A stretch of DNA of 64,000 nucleotides from Leuconostocaceae bacterium ESL0958. GTDB lineage: Bacteria > Bacillota > Bacilli > Lactobacillales > Lactobacillaceae. The DNA is taken from contig JAQTHT010000005.1 of NCBI GenBank assembly GCA_029433265.1, forward strand, positions 1 to 64,000, in the 5' to 3' direction. Made by a program: the position numbers and the translations under genes. Under the pieces are notes generated by a model. That model ran no database searches. It had not been told where the DNA came from and saw nothing but the letters and a program-made list of their open reading frames with translations. The first letter of the stretch is position 1. Each line of letters opens with the position of its first letter. Shown one piece after another: positions 1 through 10,859 of this stretch.

Positions 1-1
1 C

Positions 2-214
2 CAGAAAAATATTTGGTTGGCAATCATCCAACCAGGTTTATCAGGAAAAACTGTTGCACTTGAATTGACAATTCACCACAATAAAAAATCTACAATTTCT
101 ACTATACTCAGTGATATTAAAATTACGGTACTTGTTTTCTTGAAAGACATAAACCTTAAAAATGAATTGCTCAGTGCTACAGTTGATAGTGCTAGTAATA
201 ACTGTGATTATTGA
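2..214 (+). CDS. C-terminal fragment of an unidentified protein
   Basis: An open frame runs in from the left edge and ends at a TGA at 212-214, leaving about 70 residues. The visible part has beta-strand-like alternation (WLAIIQPGL, KITVLVFLKDI) and no motif I recognise. The base composition is AT-rich compared with the rpoBC region. It could be the tail of a secreted or accessory protein. Whether it is a real gene cannot be decided without the upstream sequence. Confidence 0.35.
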   Translation, partial: QKNIWLAIIQPGLSGKTVALELTIHHNKKSTISTILSDIKITVLVFLKDINLKNELLSATVDSASNNCDY

Positions 215-271
215 TCTTGTATTATTTCGCCTTTTGGTTCTTAATAGGCTTCAATACATCTACGATAACAA

Positions 272-303
272 ATGCACAAAACGATTCAAAATAATTTGTG
301 CAT
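272..303. repeat. Perfect 9-bp inverted repeat, possible operator or hairpin
   Basis: ATGCACAAA at 272-280 is repeated in inverted orientation at 295-303 with a 14-nt spacer. No T-run follows, so it is not an obvious terminator. It lies between the left-edge fragment and the secreted protein at 485 and could be an operator. The rest of 215-484 is AT-rich and shows nothing else I can name. Confidence 0.3.
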
Positions 304-484
304 GAATAAAATAACCAGAAATGTTGATTTGTAAAAGTAATTTTCTTTAAATGACTGCTAGTTTTCTGGATGATTGTTCAGCAATCTGATTGCATTCAAT
401 TTTTTCGGCTAGATTTTCGGATTTTTTACATCGACCGGTTGCCGTAGTACAGTGAAGTTACTTGATTGAGTGTTAGGAGAAATG

Positions 485-1117
485 ATGAAAAAAGTGTTGG
501 TTGCTGTAATTGGTGTGGTAATTGTTTTAGGAACTACTTTTTATATAGCGGGGAATGCTCAGAGTAAAAAAAGCCATGGCGAAAATGCGACTACCAGTAG
601 TAAACAACATGTTACGCATTCTCACAAAAAGCAGCGTCGTGCTAGCAGTCAAGCAGAGATGGCTAGTCAATCTGCGCCTAGTCAGTCGGCCTCGAATAAT
701 CAAACGGCAGGTAGTGCTGCGATCAACGGTGGTTCCTCGTCAATGAATGGGCAGTCAAATGCTGCCGATGATCACAGTCAAGCAGAGAATAACGCTGCGG
801 CAAATAGCCAATCTAGTACTACCAGTCATAACAATCAACCAAACCAAGATAATGCTGGGGAAGGAATAACGCCTACGGAAGGACAGGGACACGCTGTTTA
901 CAATGGCAATGATGCTATTGATGTGATTAGGCAGGCTTTTCAAAAGGCAGTTGGTAGCGGTGAGAGCGATTTTGAATATAATGTAACTATCGATGCACAA
1001 AACCCAAATGCCTTTGACGTGGGGACCATTGTCAAAAGTTATGTTGCAGCTGGCGGTGATGGGGCTGCTGGTGTTTATCGAGTGGATTCGAATGGGCATT
1101 TTGAGTTCATTAGTTAA
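485..1117 (+). CDS. Membrane-anchored secreted protein, Ser/Asn/Gln-rich
   Basis: This 210-residue protein starts at the ATG at 485, five bases after an AGGAG; a GTG at 470 and an ATG at 482 are in frame but badly placed for that ribosome binding site. Residues 3-22 form a single hydrophobic segment after MKK, so it is exported and probably stays anchored; there is no lipobox cysteine. Residues about 30-130 are low complexity (His/Lys then Ser/Asn/Gln), typical of a wall-spanning linker. The last 80 residues form a compact domain containing NGNDAIDVIRQAF and ending FEFIS. I do not recognise the domain. A surface role is inferred from the layout only. Confidence 0.7.
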   Translation: MKKVLVAVIGVVIVLGTTFYIAGNAQSKKSHGENATTSSKQHVTHSHKKQRRASSQAEMASQSAPSQSASNNQTAGSAAINGGSSSMNGQSNAADDHSQAENNAAANSQSSTTSHNNQPNQDNAGEGITPTEGQGHAVYNGNDAIDVIRQAFQKAVGSGESDFEYNVTIDAQNPNAFDVGTIVKSYVAAGGDGAAGVYRVDSNGHFEFIS

Positions 1118-1290
1118 GAGAATTGGGGATGGCAAGGAGACCATCTTATCATGATATGAACTGCACGCTTAGTAGATTGGATCGTCGATTAAACTGGGAA
1201 CTTGCTACTTGATTCAATAATAGGAAGAAAATGAACCGATCAAGCCCATCACCATAGCCATTCGCTTGATGCAGCGCTATCGAAATAACG

Positions 1291-1338
1291 GGACGGGTCC
1301 TGCCGGCGAAAAGCCTGGGCAGTGTGCCCGTCCTTTTT
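1291..1338 (+). terminator. Strong hairpin terminator, perhaps the 3' end of a small RNA
   Basis: GGACGGG at 1291 pairs with CCCGTCC at 1327-1333, with an inner stem CTGCC/GGCAG and a third helix GGC-GAAAA-GCC, followed by five T. It lies 170 nt after the stop of the secreted protein. A further stem ATCAAGC/GCTTGAT sits just upstream at about 1238-1270, so 1230-1338 may be a separate structured transcript. I found no match to a riboswitch class that I know. Confidence 0.65.
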
Positions 1339-1427
1339 GCATGAACAGTTTTCTCTCATAAACGATAGACCAATTATTTGGCTAGGACAATCACAATCAT
1401 TTTTCTGAAAAAATGTCAAGACTTGCC

Positions 1428-1455
1428 TTGCTTTTTTTACAAAAGGCCGTATAAT
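1428..1455 (+). promoter_or_regulatory. rpoBC promoter
   Basis: TTGCTT at 1428-1433 and a perfect TATAAT at 1450-1455 are separated by 16 bp. Transcription would start near 1462, giving a leader of about 200 nt before rpoB. Confidence 0.65.
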
Positions 1456-1525
1456 AATAGTCAGTAACACTGTAAATAAATATAGCAATTGATGATCTCT
1501 TGTCCATCAGGGCTTTCATAGAAAG

Positions 1526-1568
1526 GCAACGTTTCCCGCTTTTAAAGTGGGTGACGATTGCTTTTTTT
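1526..1568 (+). terminator. Attenuator-like hairpin in the rpoBC leader
   Basis: GCAACGT pairs with ACGATTGC around an inner CCCGC/GTGGG stem, followed directly by seven T. It lies inside the transcript started at 1462 and about 100 nt before the rpoB start, so it would terminate leader transcripts unless antagonised. No T-box motif and no convincing leader peptide is seen. Confidence 0.55.
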
Positions 1569-1666
1569 GTGCCTAAAAGGCCGATAAATCGGTAAAAATG
1601 TGGCATTTGTAATCAAAATGTAATATTTGTTTGCCCGCACAGTGAATAACAGATGAGGTGATAAGT

Positions 1667-4600
1667 GTGGCAGGACATTTAGTAAATTACGGTAAATACC
1701 GGACCCGCCGGTCATATGCCAGCATCAAGGAAGTCTTGGACATTCCCAATTTGATTGAAGTCCAGTTGGCTTCCTATAACTGGTTCTTGGACGAAGGCAT
1801 CAAGGAGATGTTTAACGACATCATGCCAATCGATGACTTCCAGGGGAACCTGTCTTTGGAGTACGTGGACTATCAGTTGATGGAACCCAAGTACACGATC
1901 GATGAGGCGCGTGAGCACGATGCGAACTATTCAGCACCGCTGCACGTGACGTTGCGGTTGACCAACCATGAAACGGGGGAAATCAAGTCCCAAGATGTCT
2001 TCTTCGGTGAATTCCCATTGATGACTTCCCAGGGTACTTTCGTGGTCAACGGTGCAGAACGAGTGATCGTTTCTCAGTTAGTGCGTTCTCCTGGCATCTA
2101 CTATAACCAGGAAGCTGACAAGAATGGCCGCCCACACTTCGGTGCTACGGTCATCCCAAACCGAGGGGCCTGGCTGGAGTACGAAACGGATGCCAAGGGC
2201 ATTGCTAACGTGCGGATTGATCGCACGCGCAAGCTGTTGATGTCCGAATTGGTCCGGGCGCTCGGCTTTGGTTCTGATTCTGACATTATCGATATCTTTT
2301 CCGATGCCTACGATGCTTTGAACATGACCTTGGAAAAGGATGTTCACAAGAACATGGTGGACTCCCGTGTCGAAGAATCCTTGAAGGATATCTACGAACG
2401 CTTGCGACCAGGTGAACCAAAGACTGCGGATTCTTCCCGGGCTTTGCTGGTGGCTCGTTTCTTCGATCCAAAGCGCTATGATTTGGCCCCTGTTGGTCGC
2501 TACAAGATTAACAAGAAGCTGTCCTTGAAGACCCGTTTGTTAAACCAGACCTTGGCCGAAACGTTGGCTGATCCAGATTCTGGTGAAGTCATTGCCGCTA
2601 AGGGTACGGTGGTGGACAAAGAAGTGATGTCCAAGTTGGCGCCATACCTGGATAACCCAGACTTTAAGACGGTGACCTACACGCCATCTGGGGATGCTGT
2701 GATTCCAGAACCAATGATCTTGCAAAAGATTAAGATTGAATCACCTGAAAACCCAGATAAGACACTGCTTTTGATTGGTAACGGCCATTTGCCAGCCGAT
2801 GAAAAGACGGTTCGCCCTGCAGATATCATTGCCGGCATGAACTACTTCTTGAACTTGCAAGAAGGCGTTGGTCAGGTGGATGACATCGATCACTTGGGGA
2901 ACCGCCGGATTCGTTCCGTTGGGGAACTGTTGCAGAACCAGTTCCGGATTGGTTTGACTCGGATGGAACGAGTGGTCCGCGAACGGATGTCCATCCAGGA
3001 CGCCAACACGGTGACCCCACAACAGTTGATTAATATTCGTCCTGTCGTGGCTTCTTTGAAGGAATTCTTCGGTTCCTCCCAGCTGTCCCAGTTTATGGAT
3101 CAGACGAACCCATTGGGCGAAATGAACCACAAGCGCCGGCTGTCTGCCTTGGGCCCTGGTGGTTTGACTCGTGACCGTGCCGGCGTTGAAGTGCGAGATG
3201 TGCACTACACCCACTACGGCCGAATCGATCCAATCGAAACGCCCGAAGGTCCAAACATCGGTTTGATTAACTCTTTGGCCACTTATGGTCGGATTAACAA
3301 GTACGGCTTTATCGAAACGCCTTACCGCCGTGTCGATTGGGGCACGCACAAGGTCACGGATAAGATTGATTACTTGACGGCCGATGAAGAAGATAACTAC
3401 ATTGTTGCCCAGGCCAACACGGAACTGAACGATGATGGGTCCTTCGTCCACGACGTGGCCATGGCCCGTTACGGTGAAGAAAACATCGAAACGCCAGTGG
3501 ACCACATTGATTATGTCGATGTGTCCCCTAAGCAAGTTGTCTCCGTTGGAACAGCCGTGATTCCTTTCTTGGAAAACGATGATTCCAACCGGGCGCTGAT
3601 GGGGGCCAACATGCAGCGGCAGGCCGTGCCATTGCTCGACCCACATGCGCCGATTGTTGGAACTGGTGTTGAATATAAGGCGGCCCACGATTCCGGTGCG
3701 GCCATCATTTCCCAGGCTGCAGGTGAAGTTGAATACGTGGATGCCCGCCAAATCCGCGTCCGTCGCGAAGATGGTCAGTTGGACAACTACGAATTGATGA
3801 AGTTCCGCCGTTCGAACGGTGGTAAGAACTATAACCAACACCCAATTGTGAAGGTTGGTGAGCAGGTTGACGCCAATCAAGTCTTGGCCGATGGTCCTTC
3901 CATGGAACTCGGCGAATTGGCCTTGGGCCAGAACCCATTGATTGCCTTCATGACTTGGCAAGGTTACAACTTCGAAGATGCCATCATTTTGAACGAACGG
4001 TTGGTTCGTGAAGATGTTTATACCTCTATTCACATTGAGGAATTTGACTCAGAGGCCCGTGATACAAAGCTCGGCCCTGAAGAAATTACCCGTGAAATTC
4101 CAAATACGGGCGAAGAACAACTCAAGGACTTGGATGAAAACGGTATTATCCGCGTTGGTGCCGAAGTCAAGGATGGTGACATCCTGGTCGGTAAGGTAAC
4201 GCCAAAGGGCGTGACGGACTTGTCCGCAGAAGAACGTCTGCTGCACGCCATCTTCGGTGAAAAGGCCCGTGAAGTACGGGATACTTCCCTGAAGGTGCCA
4301 CACGGTGGTGGCGGTGTTGTCCAATCCGTACGCATTTACACACCAGAAAACGGGGACGAGCTATCACCAGGTGTGAACAAGATGGTCCGGGTTTACATTG
4401 CGCAAAAGCGTAAGATTCAGGTTGGTGATAAGATGGCCGGCCGTCACGGAAACAAGGGAACGGTTTCCGTTGTCGTACCAGAAGAAGACATGCCTTACAT
4501 GCCAGATGGTACGCCAATCGATATCCTGCTTTCACCCATGGGTGTGCCTTCCCGTATGAACATTGGACAGGTGCTGGAGCTCCACTTAGGCTTTGCGGCC

Positions 4601-5281
4601 AAGAAGTTGGGCATCCACGTTGCCTCACCAGTCTTTGATGGTGCTTCCGATGATGAAATCGAAGAAGCTCTGGCCGAAGCTGGTTTGCCAGCCGATGGGA
4701 AGTCTGTTGTTTACGATGGCCGGACTGGGGAAGCCTTTGACAAGCGTGTCGGTGTCGGTGTCATGCACTACATGAAGCTGGCCCACATGGTTGATGACAA
4801 GATTCACGCCCGGTCCATTGGTCCTTACTCCTTGGTTACGCAACAGCCACTGGGTGGAAAAGCACAGTTTGGTGGACAGCGTTTCGGAGAAATGGAAGTT
4901 TGGGCCCTGGAAGCTTATGGTGCTGCTTACACGCTCCAAGAAATTTTGACTTACAAGTCTGATGATGTCGCAGGCCGTGTTAAGGTCTACGAATCCATCA
5001 TTAAGGGTGAATCCATTCCAAAGCCAGGCGTTCCTGAATCCTTCCGCGTGCTCGTGAAGGAATTGCAGGCTCTTGGCTTGGACATGCGCGTGCTGGATCA
5101 AAGCGGCGAAGCCGTCCAGTTGAAGCAAATGGACGAAGACGACTCTGTTTTGCCAGTCGATGCACTGGAAAAGTTAGCTCGGACGAACCCAGATTTGCTT
5201 AACCGCGATGATGATGAGGTCAAGGCTGCCTTTACCAAAGTAGATGGACCAGCAGACCAAGCTCCTTCAGATGATGAATAA
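1667..5281 (+). CDS. rpoB: DNA-directed RNA polymerase subunit beta
   Basis: RpoB forms, with RpoC, the catalytic core of RNA polymerase. The 1204-residue product has the family landmarks in order: [17 protein letters not shown] start, the rifampicin region at about residues 468-500 ([24 protein letters not shown], all wild-type at the classical resistance positions), [27 protein letters not shown] and the C-terminal [25 protein letters not shown] choose the GTG at 1667 because GAGGTG ends 6 nt before it; the GTG at 1658 lies inside that site. It is cotranscribed with rpoC 21 nt downstream. It is detached from rplKAJL, which lie 7 kb downstream, whereas rpoB commonly follows rplL. Confidence 0.98.
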   Translation: MAGHLVNYGKYRTRRSYASIKEVLDIPNLIEVQLASYNWFLDEGIKEMFNDIMPIDDFQGNLSLEYVDYQLMEPKYTIDEAREHDANYSAPLHVTLRLTNHETGEIKSQDVFFGEFPLMTSQGTFVVNGAERVIVSQLVRSPGIYYNQEADKNGRPHFGATVIPNRGAWLEYETDAKGIANVRIDRTRKLLMSELVRALGFGSDSDIIDIFSDAYDALNMTLEKDVHKNMVDSRVEESLKDIYERLRPGEPKTADSSRALLVARFFDPKRYDLAPVGRYKINKKLSLKTRLLNQTLAETLADPDSGEVIAAKGTVVDKEVMSKLAPYLDNPDFKTVTYTPSGDAVIPEPMILQKIKIESPENPDKTLLLIGNGHLPADEKTVRPADIIAGMNYFLNLQEGVGQVDDIDHLGNRRIRSVGELLQNQFRIGLTRMERVVRERMSIQDANTVTPQQLINIRPVVASLKEFFGSSQLSQFMDQTNPLGEMNHKRRLSALGPGGLTRDRAGVEVRDVHYTHYGRIDPIETPEGPNIGLINSLATYGRINKYGFIETPYRRVDWGTHKVTDKIDYLTADEEDNYIVAQANTELNDDGSFVHDVAMARYGEENIETPVDHIDYVDVSPKQVVSVGTAVIPFLENDDSNRALMGANMQRQAVPLLDPHAPIVGTGVEYKAAHDSGAAIISQAAGEVEYVDARQIRVRREDGQLDNYELMKFRRSNGGKNYNQHPIVKVGEQVDANQVLADGPSMELGELALGQNPLIAFMTWQGYNFEDAIILNERLVREDVYTSIHIEEFDSEARDTKLGPEEITREIPNTGEEQLKDLDENGIIRVGAEVKDGDILVGKVTPKGVTDLSAEERLLHAIFGEKAREVRDTSLKVPHGGGGVVQSVRIYTPENGDELSPGVNKMVRVYIAQKRKIQVGDKMAGRHGNKGTVSVVVPEEDMPYMPDGTPIDILLSPMGVPSRMNIGQVLELHLGFAAKKLGIHVASPVFDGASDDEIEEALAEAGLPADGKSVVYDGRTGEAFDKRVGVGVMHYMKLAHMVDDKIHARSIGPYSLVTQQPLGGKAQFGGQRFGEMEVWALEAYGAAYTLQEILTYKSDDVAGRVKVYESIIKGESIPKPGVPESFRVLVKELQALGLDMRVLDQSGEAVQLKQMDEDDSVLPVDALEKLARTNPDLLNRDDDEVKAAFTKVDGPADQAPSDDE

Positions 5282-5302
5282 TTAAGAAAGGTGACCGAAT
5301 AG

Positions 5303-8300
5303 ATGGCAATCGATGTTAACAAGTTCGAGTCTATGCAAATCGGTCTCGCTTCTCCCGACCAAATCCATGACTGGTCTTATGGTGAGGTTAAGAAGCCAGA
5401 AACGATTAACTATCGAACATTAAAGCCGGAAAAAGAAGGCTTGTTTGATGAACGAATCTTTGGGCCAACCAAGGATTATGAATGTGCCTGTGGTAAGTAC
5501 AAGCGGATTCGTTACAAGGGGATTGTCTGTGATCGCTGTGGCGTCGAAGTGACGTCCGCCAAGGTTCGTCGTGAACGAATGGGTCACATTGAACTGGCAG
5601 CCCCAGTCACCCATATTTGGTACTTCAAGGGGATCCCATCTCGGATGGGCTTGGTCTTGGATATGTCGCCACGCTCACTGGAAGAAGTCATTTACTTTGC
5701 TTCTTACGTCGTGGTCGATCCAGGCGATGCTCCTGTTGAAAAGAAGAAGCTTCTGACAGAGCGGGAATACCGTGACTTAAAGAAGGAATACGGGGCTAAC
5801 TTTAAGGCTGGCATGGGCGCCGAAGCCATCCGTGAGCTCTTAGCTGACGTGGATTTGGCCGCTGAAGCCGAAGCCTTGAAGAAGGAATTACAGGAAGCCA
5901 CGGGCCAAAAGCGGGTCCGGGCTGTCCGTCGTTTGGATATTATTGAAGCCTTCCTGCAATCCGACAACAAGCCGGAATGGATGGTCATGGATGTCCTGCC
6001 GGTCATTCCACCTGACTTGCGACCAATGATTCAGTTGGAAGGTGGCCGTTTTGCCACTTCCGATTTAAACGATTTGTACCGCCGTGTAATCAACCGGAAC
6101 AACCGTTTGAAGCGGCTCTTCGACTTGAACGCACCCGGCATTATCGTGCAAAACGAAAAGCGGATGCTGCAAGAAGCCGTGGATGCCCTGATGGATAACG
6201 GTCGTCGTGGTCGCCCTGTTGCCGGTCCTGGTAACCGTCCTTTGAAGTCCCTTTCCCACATGTTGAAGGGAAAGCAAGGTCGTTTCCGGCAAAACTTGCT
6301 GGGAAAGCGAGTGGACTACTCTGGCCGTTCCGTTATCGATGTTGGGCCATTCTTGAAGATGAACCAGATGGGTCTGCCCCGACCAATGGCGATCGAGCTC
6401 TTCCGTCCCTTTATCATGAAAGAATTGACGGAACGTGGTTTGGCAGGCAATGTCAAGTCTGCTAAGCGCAAGATTGACAAGGCCGATGAAGACGTCATGG
6501 ATGTCTTGGAAGACGTGATTCAAGAGCACCCAGTGCTGTTGAACCGCGCCCCTACGCTGCACCGTCTGGGTATTCAGGCCTTCGAACCAGTGTTGGTTTC
6601 CGGTAAGGCGATGCGTTTGCACCCATTGGTTACTGAAGCCTACAACGCCGACTTCGATGGTGATCAGATGGCCGTCCACGTGCCTTTGTCTGATGAAGCG
6701 CAGGCGGAAGCCCGCTTGCTGATGTTGGCCGCTGGCCACATCTTGGCGCCAAAGGATGGTAATCCAATTGTGACGCCAACCCAGGATATGGTCATTGGAA
6801 ACTACTATTTGACCACTGAAGAAGCGAACCGCGAAGGGGAAGGCATGATCTTCTCCTCCGTTGATGAAGCGCGCTTGGCTTATGAAAACAAGGATGTGCA
6901 CTTCCACACCCGCGTTGGGATCCAGACTGCTTCTCTTCCTGCTGGCAAGCCCTTTACGGCAGAACAGCGGGAAAAGGTGATGGTGACCTCCGTTGGAAAG
7001 CTATTCTTTAACGAAATTCTGCCAGAAGAGTTCCCTTACATTAACGAACCTTCTGAAACGAACTTCCGTGGCGTCGACGACAGCTTCTTCTTGGCGCCTG
7101 GCGAAGACATTCACGAATACTTGGCGGACCGACCAATCGTTGGTTCCTTCAAGAAGGGCTTCCTGTCCGATGTCATCGCTGAAGTTTACAAGCGTTACAA
7201 GGTGACGGAAACCTCCTTGCTGTTGGACCGCATGAAGGACTTGGGTTACGATGTATCCACGAAGTCCGGTTTGACGGTGGCCATGACGGATGTCACCGAA
7301 CTGCAGGATAAGCCAAAGATTTTGGAAGATGCCCACAAGCAGGTTGCCTTGACGACCAAGCAGTTCCGCCGTGGTTTGATTACCGATGCCGAACGTTACC
7401 AGCGGGTGATCGACATCTGGTCAAAGGCTAAGGACACGATTCAAGATGAGTTGATTGATAACTTCGACCCACGGAACCCAATCTACATGATGCAGGATTC
7501 CGGTGCCCGTGGTAACATCTCGAACTTCGTGCAGTTGGCCGGTATGCGTGGTTTGATGGCTGGTCCTGGTGGTAAGATTATCGAGCTGCCCGTGACGTCA
7601 AACTTCCGTGATGGTTTGACTGTGATGGAAATGTTTATTTCGACCCACGGTGCCCGGAAGGGTATGTCCGATACGGCCTTGAAGACGGCCAACTCAGGTT
7701 ACTTGACCCGTCGTTTGGTCGATGTGGCTCAGGACGTAATTGTTCGTGAGTATGACAACGGTACGGACCGTGGTGTGCCGGTTCGGGCCATCACTGACGG
7801 TACGTCCGTGGTTGAACCACTCTACGACCGAATTCTTGGTCGCTATGCGATGAAGACGGTTTTTGATCCAGAAACTGGCGAAAAGATTGTTGCCCGCAAT
7901 GAAATGATTGACGAAGCAGCCGCTAAGAAGATCGATCAAGTCGGTATCGAAGAAGTGACGATTCGTTCTGTCTTTACGTCAACGACTGAACACGGTGTGT
8001 CCGTCTTGGATTACGGCCGGAACCTGGCAACGGGTGAAGAAGTCGAAGTCGGCGAAGCGGTTGGAACAGTCGCTGCGCAGTCAATTGGAGAACCCGGTAC
8101 ACAGCTGACCATGCGGAACTTCCACACGGGTGGTGTTGCCGGCGGAAACGATATCACGCAGGGTCTTCCTCGTGTGCAAGAAATTGTCGAAGCACGGATT
8201 CCAAAGGGCCGGGCTGAACTTTCTGAAGTGACGGGTACGATTACCACGATCGAAGAAAATCCAGCAGAACGGACAAAGGAAGTTACGATTGAAGGCGAGA

Positions 8301-8968
8301 CCGACACGCGGACGTACACGTTGCCATTAACGGCGCGGATGCGCTTTGGCGAAGGGGACCAAATCGAACGCGGCCAAGCGATTAACGAAGGACCAATTGA
8401 TCCAAAGGAATTGCTGGCCATTACCGACACGTTGACAACAGAATCATACATGCTCTCTGAAATTCAAAAGGTTTACCGTTTGCAGGGAATCGAAGTTTCG
8501 GATAAGCACATTGAAGTGATGATTCGTCAAATGTTGCGTAAGATTCGGGTCATGGATCCCGGTCAGACTGACTTGTTGCCAGGTACTTTGATGGATATCG
8601 CTGATTTCCAGCGGGCCAACGAACCAGCGCTCTTTGCTGGTAAAGTACCGGCTACTGGTCGCCCAGTGCTCTTGGGTATTACCAAGGCCGCACTGGAAAC
8701 GAACTCCTTCTTGTCTGCTGCTTCCTTCCAGGAGACCACTCGGGTCCTGACGGATGCTGCTATTCGTGGCAAGAACGATCCACTGGTTGGATTGAAGGAG
8801 AACGTCATCATCGGTAAGATCATCCCAGCCGGAACTGGTATGGGTGAATACCGTAAGATTAAGCCTGAAGTTGTTGGTGAAGTGGTGGATCAAGCCCCTG
8901 AAGCCAATGCGGATATTCAATCTTTGGACCAAGTTGCCCAAGGAATTGATGGCGGCACAAACGAATAA
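5303..8968 (+). CDS. rpoC: DNA-directed RNA polymerase subunit beta-prime
   Basis: This 1221-residue protein supplies the active-site Mg-binding loop [12 protein letters not shown] (about residue 448) and the clamp of RNA polymerase. The N-terminal zinc site is intact (CAC...CDRC, about residues 60-80). The bridge helix and trigger loop regions ([16 protein letters not shown]) are conserved. The second zinc site is not: the sequence reads YDNGTDRG near residue 818 and [17 protein letters not shown] near 892-903, where the family has four cysteines (DCGT, TC...GVC..CYG). All four are replaced by N, S, S and D. The start at 5303 has an AAGAAAGGTG site. Ends before a clean terminator. Confidence 0.98.
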   Translation: MAIDVNKFESMQIGLASPDQIHDWSYGEVKKPETINYRTLKPEKEGLFDERIFGPTKDYECACGKYKRIRYKGIVCDRCGVEVTSAKVRRERMGHIELAAPVTHIWYFKGIPSRMGLVLDMSPRSLEEVIYFASYVVVDPGDAPVEKKKLLTEREYRDLKKEYGANFKAGMGAEAIRELLADVDLAAEAEALKKELQEATGQKRVRAVRRLDIIEAFLQSDNKPEWMVMDVLPVIPPDLRPMIQLEGGRFATSDLNDLYRRVINRNNRLKRLFDLNAPGIIVQNEKRMLQEAVDALMDNGRRGRPVAGPGNRPLKSLSHMLKGKQGRFRQNLLGKRVDYSGRSVIDVGPFLKMNQMGLPRPMAIELFRPFIMKELTERGLAGNVKSAKRKIDKADEDVMDVLEDVIQEHPVLLNRAPTLHRLGIQAFEPVLVSGKAMRLHPLVTEAYNADFDGDQMAVHVPLSDEAQAEARLLMLAAGHILAPKDGNPIVTPTQDMVIGNYYLTTEEANREGEGMIFSSVDEARLAYENKDVHFHTRVGIQTASLPAGKPFTAEQREKVMVTSVGKLFFNEILPEEFPYINEPSETNFRGVDDSFFLAPGEDIHEYLADRPIVGSFKKGFLSDVIAEVYKRYKVTETSLLLDRMKDLGYDVSTKSGLTVAMTDVTELQDKPKILEDAHKQVALTTKQFRRGLITDAERYQRVIDIWSKAKDTIQDELIDNFDPRNPIYMMQDSGARGNISNFVQLAGMRGLMAGPGGKIIELPVTSNFRDGLTVMEMFISTHGARKGMSDTALKTANSGYLTRRLVDVAQDVIVREYDNGTDRGVPVRAITDGTSVVEPLYDRILGRYAMKTVFDPETGEKIVARNEMIDEAAAKKIDQVGIEEVTIRSVFTSTTEHGVSVLDYGRNLATGEEVEVGEAVGTVAAQSIGEPGTQLTMRNFHTGGVAGGNDITQGLPRVQEIVEARIPKGRAELSEVTGTITTIEENPAERTKEVTIEGETDTRTYTLPLTARMRFGEGDQIERGQAINEGPIDPKELLAITDTLTTESYMLSEIQKVYRLQGIEVSDKHIEVMIRQMLRKIRVMDPGQTDLLPGTLMDIADFQRANEPALFAGKVPATGRPVLLGITKAALETNSFLSAASFQETTRVLTDAAIRGKNDPLVGLKENVIIGKIIPAGTGMGEYRKIKPEVVGEVVDQAPEANADIQSLDQVAQGIDGGTNE

Positions 8969-8980
8969 TAGTAGTCAGAG

Positions 8981-9004
8981 AAACCAGCGTCAGCTGGTTT
9001 TTTT
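8981..9004 (+). terminator. rpoBC terminator
   Basis: AAACCAGC at 8981-8988 pairs with GCTGGTTT at 8993-9000 around a GTCA loop, followed by a T-run, 12 nt after the rpoC stop. Confidence 0.9.
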
Positions 9005-9062
9005 GTTTGTCTGGATAGACGAAATAGCGTAAACTAAGCTCTAGTGAACAAAGGAGGTCGGT

Positions 9063-9518
9063 ATGGCAAAAGTCGCAATTCAATGGATTCCCTGGTTGAA
9101 GCAGTTAAAAAAATGGCAACTTTGGTTGCTGGCAGTGCTACCCGCCATCCCGCTCGTGGTCTTGTTGGTTCTTCGGCTGAAAAACCTGAATTCCAGCTAT
9201 GATCCCAACTGGTTTGGCTACCTGCTAGCGCTCTACTATGCCCTGGCCTTCTGTCCCTTTGGGGAACAGATTCAATATCTGTTAGTGCCACAAAGTCAAC
9301 CCCATCACCAGTATCAGGTTACGACTTGGAATCAGTGGGTCCAAGCCATGCTGATTGCCTTTGTGATTTTGATTTTCTCGCTGCTCTTTTGGCTACCCCA
9401 AAAGCAGGGTGAAATCGCTATTCATGTGATGGCGGCGGTTGTTCTGGGATTTTGCATCATGTGGAGCTACCGTTTTTACGGGGAATGGCGTCGGCGCCGA
9501 CAAGGGCAAAATAAATAG
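9063..9518 (+). CDS. Small polytopic membrane protein, unknown function
   Basis: The 151-residue product starts after an excellent AAAGGAGG site. Four hydrophobic stretches are visible (about residues 19-38, 49-64, 96-114 and 122-138), with a basic C-terminus WRRRRQGQNK, so it is an integral membrane protein with an inside tail by charge. I do not recognise the family. It stands alone between the rpoBC terminator and mrnC, in the place where cysS lies in Bacillus. Confidence 0.75.
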   Translation: MAKVAIQWIPWLKQLKKWQLWLLAVLPAIPLVVLLVLRLKNLNSSYDPNWFGYLLALYYALAFCPFGEQIQYLLVPQSQPHHQYQVTTWNQWVQAMLIAFVILIFSLLFWLPQKQGEIAIHVMAAVVLGFCIMWSYRFYGEWRRRRQGQNK

Positions 9519-9662
9519 ACAAAATGACCTCACTTTGCAGCGATATGACTACTTATGTCAGGAAAATGTCTTATTTTGTCAGTCAACTCTATACAAAATG
9601 ACATGAAAAGTTACGATAAGTCCGTTCATGGGAACGGCCTGTCCACTCAATGAGGAGTATTG

Positions 9663-10085
9663 ATGGAAGCACTCAACTATGAACAAATGAACGGGTTGTC
9701 ACTCGCTTACCTTGGCGATGCCATTTACGAACTGCATGTCCGCCAACACCTGCTGGCGACGGGTCTGACTAAGGTCAACCAGTTACAGAAAAAATCCCGG
9801 GACTACGTTTCGGCCAAGGCCCATGCCGCCCTCTTTGCACTGATGGAAGCCGATGACTTCCTGACGGCAGAGGAGCTGCACTACTTTAAGCGGGGCCGGA
9901 ATGCCAAGTCACACACGAAGGCCAAGAACACCAATGTCTTGGCTTACCGGATTTCGACAGGCATAGAAGCCTTAGTTGGCTATCTCTACCTGTCGGAACA
10001 GTCCGAACGCTTACAAGCGATGATGGACTGGATTTTTGAACAAGTGGAAGCGGGAAGGACGCAAGATGTCGAAAGCAGAAAGTAA
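9663..10085 (+). CDS. mrnC: Mini-ribonuclease III
   Basis: MrnC is the dsRBD-less RNase III that matures the 3' and 5' ends of 23S rRNA precursor. The 140-residue protein carries the catalytic signature YLGDAIYELHVRQHL near residue 16 with the acidic residues of the RNase III fold, and SHTKAKNTNVLAYR further on. GAGGAG at 9652-9657 places the start at the ATG at 9663; a TTG at 9660 is too close to it. It overlaps rlmB by 20 nt, the usual Firmicutes arrangement of two rRNA-processing enzymes. Confidence 0.93.
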   Translation: MEALNYEQMNGLSLAYLGDAIYELHVRQHLLATGLTKVNQLQKKSRDYVSAKAHAALFALMEADDFLTAEELHYFKRGRNAKSHTKAKNTNVLAYRISTGIEALVGYLYLSEQSERLQAMMDWIFEQVEAGRTQDVESRK

Positions 10086-10815
10086 GGCCTTTATCTATGG
10101 CCACCACGCAGCCGTGGAAGCCTTAAAGCAGAAAGCGAACATTAACAAAGTATGGTTGCAGCAAGGTCTCGCCCCCAAAATGGAGGGCGAAGTCAGCCGC
10201 CTGGCCAAGCAGCAGGGATTGGTCGTACAACAGGCTCCTAAAGCCAGACTAGACGAATTGGCGGACGGCGGCCACCATCAGGGGATTGTCCTCTCGGTGG
10301 CGGCCTACACGTATGCCAGCCTGGATGACCTTTTTGACCGGGCCGAGCAAAGTGGCGCAGCACCTTTCTTTTTAATCTTAGACGGGATTGAAGATCCCCA
10401 TAACCTGGGTTCGATTTTGCGAACAGCTGATGCGGCCGGGGTCCATGGCGTGATTATTCCGAAGCGACGGGCTGTTCAACTAACGGCCACAGTGGCGAAG
10501 ACCTCAACCGGTGCGATCGAGCACGTCCCCGTATGTCGGGTGACCAATCTCGTACAAACCGTCAAGACATTGAAGGAACGGGGCGTCTGGGTTTTTGGTA
10601 CCGATGTTCAGGGGGCCGATTATCGGACTTGGGATGCGCGTGGTGCAAGCGCATTGGTCATCGGCAACGAAGGCAAGGGGATGGCCCCCTTACTAAAGAA
10701 GCAGGTTGATCAGATGTTGACCATTCCGATGGTGGGCCACGTCCAGAGTTTGAATGCTTCCGTGGCGGCTTCTTTGTTAATTTACCAAGGGTTTAGTAGT
10801 CGACAACCATTATAA
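10066..10815 (+). CDS. rlmB: 23S rRNA (guanosine-2'-O-)-methyltransferase RlmB, TrmH/SpoU family
   Basis: The 249-residue enzyme methylates a guanosine ribose in 23S rRNA using SAM. It has the N-terminal substrate-binding domain (YGHHAAVEAL, about residues 10-75) and the knotted SPOUT domain with motif 1 DGIEDPHNLGSILRTAD, motif 2 ALVIGNEGKGM and motif 3 SLNASVAASLLIY. GGAAGG upstream of the ATG at 10066 fits the start, and it sits inside the end of mrnC. A hairpin follows directly. Confidence 0.94.
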   Translation: MSKAESKAFIYGHHAAVEALKQKANINKVWLQQGLAPKMEGEVSRLAKQQGLVVQQAPKARLDELADGGHHQGIVLSVAAYTYASLDDLFDRAEQSGAAPFFLILDGIEDPHNLGSILRTADAAGVHGVIIPKRRAVQLTATVAKTSTGAIEHVPVCRVTNLVQTVKTLKERGVWVFGTDVQGADYRTWDARGASALVIGNEGKGMAPLLKKQVDQMLTIPMVGHVQSLNASVAASLLIYQGFSSRQPL

Positions 10816-10843
10816 AAAGTTTCCTCTGCAAAGAGGACTTTTT
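10815..10843 (+). terminator. Hairpin with T-run after rlmB
   Basis: TCCTCT at 10822-10827 pairs with AGAGGA at 10832-10837, extended by an A-run pairing with the T-run. It may allow read-through into the sigma-factor gene 17 nt further on. Confidence 0.6.
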
Positions 10844-10859
10844 GGAATGGAGGCTGGCG

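Noticed and set aside
1492-1521. Nine-codon frame in the rpoBC leader (MISCPSGLS) as a leader peptide
   Set aside because: It has no Shine-Dalgarno site and no tandem regulatory codons.
2741-4033. A 430-codon open frame antisense to rpoB
   Set aside because: It is the mirror of a strongly codon-biased gene, has no ribosome site, and its protein shows no domain; several shorter mirror frames over rpoBC, valS and mntH were dropped for the same reason.
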